From NCBI GenBank assembly GCA_030620115.1, contig JAUXFG010000045.1, positions 1 through 24,922 of the forward strand: 24,922 bases of DNA, written 5' to 3'. Positions 24,042 to 24,922 of the stretch are shown here, piece after piece; position 1 is the first letter of the stretch, and each line of letters begins with the position of its first letter. The translations under genes and the position numbers were made by a program. This DNA is from Candidatus Fermentibacterota bacterium. GTDB taxonomy: Bacteria; JAFGKV01. A model generated the notes under the pieces. It worked only from the letters and a program-made list of their open reading frames with translations. It was not told where the DNA came from and did no database searches.

Positions 24042-24534
24042 ATGGCTCTGAAAATCCTCTGAATGCTGAACCTCCGAACCCGTTCGAAACCCAGATATCT
24101 ATGTGTCATATCGATACAGATGAAACAGTTCGCTAAAGCAAAATGTATCGGCTCCTCGCCTCCCTTCATCCGGCAGCATCTTGGCGGACATGGTCCCCAG
24201 CCTAGCTTGAGACACGGCATGGTTCATGCATGATATCAAGAGCGTTCGTGTTGCCGATCATCGAGACTCCTACGGGTTTCTCGCGCAAGGAGAGGAGGTT
24301 TCCAGGTACTCGCATGGCAGGCGATCTCTACGATTTCACTTGCAGATCTCGATCTTGCATATTATCTTGGTTCCGTTGTGCTGTTTCGTCTAGTCATGTG
24401 TGAGACTCCTCACGGTGTCTCAAGTCTGCGGTACTAATTTTGCACACTGTTGCAATTACGATATGAAGGTAGTATTTTCGCGCCTTCCAATTGGAGAGCT
24501 CCGACGAACTCAGCGGTGCAGAAAACGTGTAGAT
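24042..24534. other. Non-coding stretch after the glycosyltransferase gene
   Basis: About 490 bases without a credible gene; short frames lack ribosome-binding sites and protein-like composition. It includes a degraded CTGAACC...AACCCGTTCG repeat near 24067-24092 and the inverted repeat at 24112-24150. The stretch is more AT-rich than the genes. I find no tRNA-like T-arm or cloverleaf. Confidence 0.5.
24112..24150. other. Inverted repeat downstream of the glycosyltransferase gene
   Basis: CGATACA (24112-24118) and TGTATCG (24144-24150) form a 7-bp stem around an A-rich 25-base loop, about 70 bases after the stop codon. There is no T tract, so a role as terminator is uncertain. Confidence 0.3.
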
Positions 24535-24758
24535 AATTCCGGCGACATCGCCGGAATTCAATAGACCCCACGGAAGGAGGAGAGGAGCAAGCATACTTCA
24601 TAGCAAGCCTCCTGGGATGTGGCAACCCTCCCGGTATCCGTGACCCCAGGCCGCCCCCCTACCGATACCGGGGTTATGTCCCTCACTCCTGGCTTGCATC
24701 TTCTCCTCCTTCCATCCCCCTCCTGAGGGCCAAGGCTTGCAGCAAGCCTTGGCCCTCA
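24535..24758. ncRNA. Candidate structured RNA or structured DNA block of three consecutive hairpins
   Basis: Three structures follow each other. First, AATTCCGGCG/CGCCGGAATT (24535-24558) is a perfect 10-bp stem with loop ACAT. Second, a branched or rod-like fold is closed by GGAAGGAGGAGA (24572-24583) and TCTCCTCCTTCC (24702-24713), a perfect 12-bp stem. Inside it are GCAAGC/GCTTGC (24587-24592 with 24692-24697), GGGA/TCCC and CCCGGTATC/GATACCGGG (24630-24638 with 24664-24672). Third, there is a perfect 17-bp stem at 24724-24740 with 24742-24758. GCAAGC occurs three times and GCTTGC twice, so alternative pairings exist. I recognise no known riboswitch, SRP, 6S, RNase P or tmRNA signature, and the strand cannot be decided. 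The type label is a hypothesis. Confidence 0.4.
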
Positions 24759-24869
24759 TTCATGAGCAACCCAACCGATCTTTAGGGTTCACTCAGAAAT
24801 AGCTTCACATTCTCTCATTTTACGATCTCGACCTCGCGCTACCGCTCACGATGACCAGCTCCACCACCT

Positions 24870-24922
24870 GTCATTGCGAGGAGGGTAGCGACGAAGCAAT
24901 CTCATCCGCCCATCGAGATCGC
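24870..24922. repeat. Dispersed repeat (GTCATTGCGAGGAG...GAAGCAATCTCA family), copy 2, cut by window end
   Basis: GTCATTGCGAGGAG, then GACGAAGCAATCTCATCCGC, then CCATCGAGATCGC are the reverse complement of the core of the element at 21209-21305, without its inserted segment. The nested CAATCTCA/GAGATCG arms are visible; the outer closing arm would lie beyond position 24922. Confidence 0.75.

Noticed and set aside
24067-24092. GTTCGAAAC sequence resembling a tRNA T-loop
   Set aside because: The flanking bases do not pair into a T-stem and no cloverleaf can be built; it matches the CTGAACC...AACCCGTTCG repeat family.
24434-24601. Minus-strand 55-codon frame with AGGAGG 6 bases before its ATG
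   Set aside because: The apparent ribosome-binding site lies in the arm of a large inverted-repeat structure, and the translation has no protein-like features or recognisable domain. It is mentioned only as part of the structured block.

Overview
This is a chromosomal segment of a Gram-negative, probably anaerobic and uncultivated bacterium. Proteins with signal peptides and outer-membrane beta-barrel character, plus an Asp-box protein carrying a FlgD-like / type IX-secretion-like C-terminal domain, point towards the FCB superphylum and neighbouring candidate phyla such as Eisenbacteria or Latescibacteria. That placement is an inference from gene content; there is no rRNA in the window. I found no tRNA, rRNA, CRISPR array, transposase or phage gene.

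Layout. (1) Positions 1-2260, minus strand: two secreted beta-propeller-type proteins, a partial FG-GAP/integrin-like protein and a six-Asp-box protein with a C-terminal sorting-like domain. (2) 2261-3617: a long non-coding stretch packed with dispersed repeats. (3) 3618-5039, plus strand: murF. (4) 5215-11489, minus strand: the conserved protein quality-control operon tig-clpP-clpX-lon-engB, tightly spaced or overlapping. Upstream of it, on the same strand, is a COG0731-type radical SAM gene with its own promoter. (5) 12706-14898, plus strand: recD2. (6) 15095-21186, plus strand: a PadR-type regulator behind a clear sigma70-type promoter and palindrome, two NifX/NifB-family (COG1433) proteins with coiled-coil tails, a small zinc-ribbon protein, two adjacent MinD-type ATPases with inserted 2x[4Fe-4S] ferredoxin domains, and a translationally coupled outer-membrane-like protein. 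(7) 21510-22748, minus strand: a second beta-barrel protein that shares a motif with the previous one. (8) 22845-24041, plus strand: a glycosyltransferase-like protein resembling the N-terminal half of plant arabinokinase. (9) 24042-24922: non-coding, with a strikingly structured 220-nt block and another dispersed repeat running off the end.

The most interesting system is region 6. The combination of COG1433 proteins with paired ferredoxin-MinD ATPases resembles the orange-protein (ORP) loci of sulfate reducers, but here it is under a PadR regulator, has coiled-coil extensions and is coupled to an envelope protein. Two other points stand out. The ClpP has Asn where the catalytic Asp of the Ser-His-Asp triad should be, and its partner ClpX has AGF in place of the IGF loop that docks on ClpP. 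The intergenic regions carry at least five repeat families, several able to fold into hairpins. One is a 68-bp element with two hairpins whose loops are exactly complementary. Another is a 202-bp MITE-like element whose terminal repeat supplies the stop codon of one of the COG1433 genes.
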